A stretch of 64,000 bases of DNA from Setoptus koraiensis (Eukaryota > Arthropoda). Positions 60,706 through 64,000 of the stretch are shown one piece after another. Location of the stretch: contig CM106585.1 in NCBI GenBank assembly GCA_048013815.1, forward strand, positions 15,066,001 to 15,130,000, given 5' to 3'. A program made the position numbers and the translations under genes. How positions within the stretch are numbered: position 1 is the stretch's first letter; every line of letters begins with the position of its first letter. The notes beneath the pieces are model-generated. The model did no database searches. It saw only the letters and a list, made by a program, of their open reading frames with translations, and was not told the DNA's origin.

Positions 60706-61755
60706 ACAGTTTGACGCGCACAGGTGAGCTGACGCAACGGTGAGCGGTGGCGGCCATCGGAAGTTGTGTGTGTGTGTGTGTGTCGGGCAGCCATCAATTT
60801 ATCACATCGGCACGGCGAGTATGATAGATAGTATCCACTGACAGTTCACTCGCTCTGTTCGCTCGCCGGCTGACCCGACCGCCGGCCGCCGGCCGCACTC
60901 ACACCACCGTTTGATACATTGGCTGTCGCTCGATTGTGGCATTGTTGTTCGGCCGGCAGCAGCGACAGCAACAACAGCGCCGGCAGCCGCCGGTATCGGT
61001 TGACCTGTCGGTGTGAGGCCGGCGTGCGAGCCGAGCTGACAGCGAGTATATCGAGTATCGGGCACAATTCGTAGCAACTCGAGCAGAGCAGATACAGCCA
61101 GCGAAAGTTTGTCCGCGCGTTACGTATTCGCATTCGTATTATGCACAGTACACACATTATGCATATTATACATGCAAAATTGATTAGCTCAATTTCGCCA
61201 GCAAACCGGCTGACCTCTCGCTCTCGCTCTCGATTGCGATTTTGAGTAGCGAGTGGCCAGTGGCGAGTGGCCAGTGGCGAATGTAGAGCAACGAGGCCGC
61301 CACAAGCTCGAGCCCGTCGACACTGTCCAATCGGTTAGATCGCATGAGCTCGACAGCGACAGCAACCAATTCCATTGTTCTATTTGTTTTGGTCCGTTAT
61401 TCCTATTTTAATTAAATGCATCCACTTGGCCAGCCTCTTCAAATCGACGCGACGCGACGCGCCGCGTTCTGTGTCGTGTGCGGCCAGTTTTGGCTGGCGT
61501 GCCCTGTTGCTCGCTCGCTGTTTTGCTCGCCCTGTTGCTCTTCGCTGTGTGTTGCGTAAGATTAGATTCGGCGGTGATACAACGAGCCCCTTGACACTCG
61601 AACGCGGCCACACATTGAGAGCACAATGGACGGCACTCGACACACTTGAACTCTCGCGGCCAGACAGACGCACAAGTTGGTTGCGTGGGCGGACAAATCG
61701 AGACGAGATGACAATTGCGCCAGATTCGACCTTCACTGCCAAAACATAATATCAA

Positions 61756-61872
61756 GATAATTCCCTGCAATAATTACCTAGGCTAATTCCCAGCGATGAT
61801 TCCCTACGATAATTCCCTACGATAATTCCCTACGATAACTCTCTGGGATAATTCCCTGGGATAATTCCGGGG
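61756..61872. repeat. Minisatellite, nine 13-bp units
   Basis: Consensus GATAATTCCCTAC. The two central units are identical and the outer ones increasingly diverged, which is the pattern expected when copies are gained in the middle of the array. Confidence 0.93.
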
Positions 61873-63049
61873 GCTTTGTGCGCTCGGGAATTGTCTTGTC
61901 TCTGTCGGTGCTCGCTGCTCGCTGCTGTTGGTTCGCTCAGTTCGACGGTTCGACGGTTCGCCCGGTTCTCAGCAAAGCGCAAACAGTTCGCTTTCGAGAG
62001 CCTCTCAAAAGCGTGCCACTTGAAACGCACTGGCGGCCCGTGTCGACGCTATATCAGCTGCGTGCGGCCGGGCACAGCCGGCCCGTCGTCGGCCGATACC
62101 CAGGTAGGCAGGTTGATGAGAGGGCGCACGGCAAGCTCACAAATCGCTTGTCAGACAAATCAGAGCGCGCGCATATTAATTAGACTCATTACTAATGAGT
62201 CATTAGTGACTTGTTCAGCATTGATGGCGTAATGTTGGCTGGAGTTGGCTAATTGATCGGAAAAAGATGGCTGCAGTGCGCTCGGCCGAGTGTCTATTAT
62301 GCGTTGTTTATCTTGATTCATTGGCTGCTTATGCTAATAAGCCGTCCCGTGTTTGATTGACAGGCTCGCCCAGGAAGAGCCCGCCTAACCAACCAAACAG
62401 CCCATTCGAACGGCTCAACCAACGGGCCTTCTGAGAGGCTCGTGTGAGGCTTGTGTGAGTTGGTGGCCGCGAGCGGCGCCAATAGGAAACAGTAAGCTGT
62501 CGCAATAGACAGATTACAAGCGACAACTTATCGATTAGCTGTCACTCGCTTGCCGGATTGGCTCACCTGTGCATTGTCGCTATTTGTTTGCTGTAGCTGT
62601 TGGTGTTTGCTACCTGTTTTGGTGATGTTCAGCACAACACATGAGCTGTGTAACAAGTGGCTGACAATTGGCGCCACCTTGAACTGGCATAGAAATCATG
62701 GCCATAGCTCGTGCACGAACAGTGGACAAGATTAAAGATGCTATTTATAGGCCACGCATTAGCTAACTGTCGGCAACAGACCGACGACAGGTAACGTGAG
62801 CGCATAATTGTAACGGTAAATATGGTAAATATGCCACAGGTCGTCGTGTCATACATGTAGCATGATGCTGGTTGCTGTTTGCCAACAACGAAAAAATATG
62901 ACTAATGAGACAACTTGCAAAGACAATTGTCAATTGATAAGCCGGCATAAGCTACCAGCAGCGACAAACAACTCAGCCAACAAATCTCTCTCGTAAATTG
63001 ATTATCTCTCGCGCTGGCTTGCGCTGGCTCACGGCGCTCGAGCCGCATT

Positions 63050-63093
63050 TGTCAAGGTTCATCAGGGCGATCTCACCTTGATGAACCTTGACA
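63050..63093. repeat. Perfect inverted repeat, 15-bp arms, 14-nt loop
   Basis: Arms TGTCAAGGTTCATCA (63050-63064) and TGATGAACCTTGACA (63079-63093). Confidence 0.95.
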
Positions 63094-63183
63094 GACGAAC
63101 AGGATGGCTCCGGTCGGCGGGCCAACGCGACGAGGCAACAGGGATAAACATAGCACATAAACACGGGACGGCATTAGCATAAG

Positions 63184-63184
<1 letters not shown>

Positions 63185-63258
<74 letters not shown>
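63185..63258. repeat. (GTT)n microsatellite, about 25 units
   Basis: Uninterrupted GTT tract, the longest pure triplet run in the window. Confidence 0.96.
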
Positions 63259-63513
63259 CGTTGTTGTTGTTGGCGCTGCCGTTGTTGGCGAGTCGGAAAA
63301 CGCCAACGCATTTTGTGCCTACGCGCTCGGCGACACTGTCGGCGATGCCATCACTGATACTGTCGGCGATGCTGTCGGTGATGCCGTTGGCGATAGCGCG
63401 CAGCCAAAGATAAAAGGGCCATTTTTATGCAAATCAGACTCTGCTCGCGACAAGTGTGGCGAGTTGAGCTAACAGTGGGCATTTGCATGCAAACGTGCGA
63501 CAGGTGACAGTGA

Positions 63514-63606
63514 CTCACTACTAGTGAGACGATGCCACGAGAATGATGCGAACGAGCGCATCATCCATCAAGTTTGCCTTTTTCAGCACACATTCTCGTG
63601 GCATCG
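63514..63606. repeat. Cluster of nested and adjacent inverted repeats
   Basis: Outer perfect 16-bp arms CGATGCCACGAGAATG (63530-63545) and CATTCTCGTGGCATCG (63591-63606). An overlapping inner hairpin ATGATGCG/CGCATCAT lies at 63543-63564. Next to it is a 7-bp palindrome with one central base, CTCACTA-C-TAGTGAG (63514-63528). Confidence 0.93.
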
Positions 63607-64000
63607 ATTGACTAGCTGTCGGCGTGTGCAAACATTGACCATTTAGCCATGTCGACAGGCACTCGACTCGAGTGACTGTCGAGACGGATATAATAGTCGC
63701 CTTGAATGGCTTGTCGGACAACACAGGCAACACACAAGACAGGTAACGCGGGACAGGTAACGGGTTAACAGTGAATCATCGTGACAATCGCTGGTGTTCA
63801 CACTACCTGTCTAATGTAAAATTTAGTGACTAAATGAGCAATTGTTATTGGCAACGGGCACGCAATTTGAGATTGGTTCATCCGAGCGGCCAGTTGTCGG
63901 CGTTGATTAGCGACGAGGGCGCCACAGGTAGCTGACACAGGCCAATGATGATTCGTTGGCCAGTATTGGCCAATTTGGCCGCGCCACTCGATTATCGCGC

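Larger units (their letters stand above)
56199..64000. other. 7.8-kb region without a supported gene
   Basis: The first part, to about 58.6 kb, is AT-rich and likely OSBP upstream DNA. Beyond that, triplet and CA tracts, minisatellites and inverted repeats resume (entered separately). Open frames are short and composition-driven. No domain, tRNA or transposase signal was found on either strand. Confidence 0.5.

Noticed and set aside
63073-63306. Poly-Thr protein
   Set aside because: Reading of the (GTT)n microsatellite on the other strand.

Overview
The window is nuclear DNA of an animal, most likely an arthropod. Several genes encode clear animal proteins: FIG4, abLIM/Unc-115, HIF prolyl hydroxylase, lipid phosphate phosphatase, FIS1, the PKA catalytic subunit and OSBP. 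Introns are few and short (85-490 bp) with GT...AG borders, some starts have TATA boxes, and the DNA is full of CAA/CAG/AAC triplet tracts that also run into coding sequence as Gln/Asn/Ser/Thr-rich protein. A chelicerate, perhaps an acariform mite, is my best guess. It rests on the compact gene structures and on a large cysteine-rich membrane protein resembling a family I remember from mites and ticks. It is an inference.

Layout. 1-30 kb is AT-rich and gene-dense: FIG4 (+), a small secreted Pro/Gln/Tyr-rich protein (+), a five-exon abLIM/Unc-115 protein (+) convergent with a 1277-residue membrane protein (-), a 1648-residue low-complexity protein with one hydrophobic segment (+), an intronless HIF prolyl hydroxylase (+) between two copies of a roughly 330-bp direct repeat, a lipid phosphate phosphatase (-), FIS1 (+), and the PKA catalytic subunit (-). 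The PKA gene includes a 46-bp first exon carrying the N-myristoylation start. 30-44 kb is GC-rich and holds microsatellites, minisatellites and short near-perfect hairpins, with no gene I can support. 44-49.7 kb holds a minus-strand gene of unknown function (two exons seen, at least 1809 codons) whose 3' exons I could not find. 52.6-56.2 kb is a complete two-exon OSBP gene (-). 56.2-64 kb is again repeat-rich without a recognised gene.

The genes do not form one pathway. FIG4, PLPP and OSBP all act on membrane lipids, FIS1 on mitochondrial division, PKA and the prolyl hydroxylase on signalling; their closeness looks like ordinary gene packing. I see no operon, CRISPR array, tRNA or rRNA gene, or complete transposon. 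I did not find a convincing new multi-gene system. The least explained items are the repeat pair around the prolyl hydroxylase, the abLIM protein with one and a half LIM domains missing, three large unassigned proteins, and a set of short-loop perfect inverted repeats in the non-coding DNA that are far more than chance predicts.
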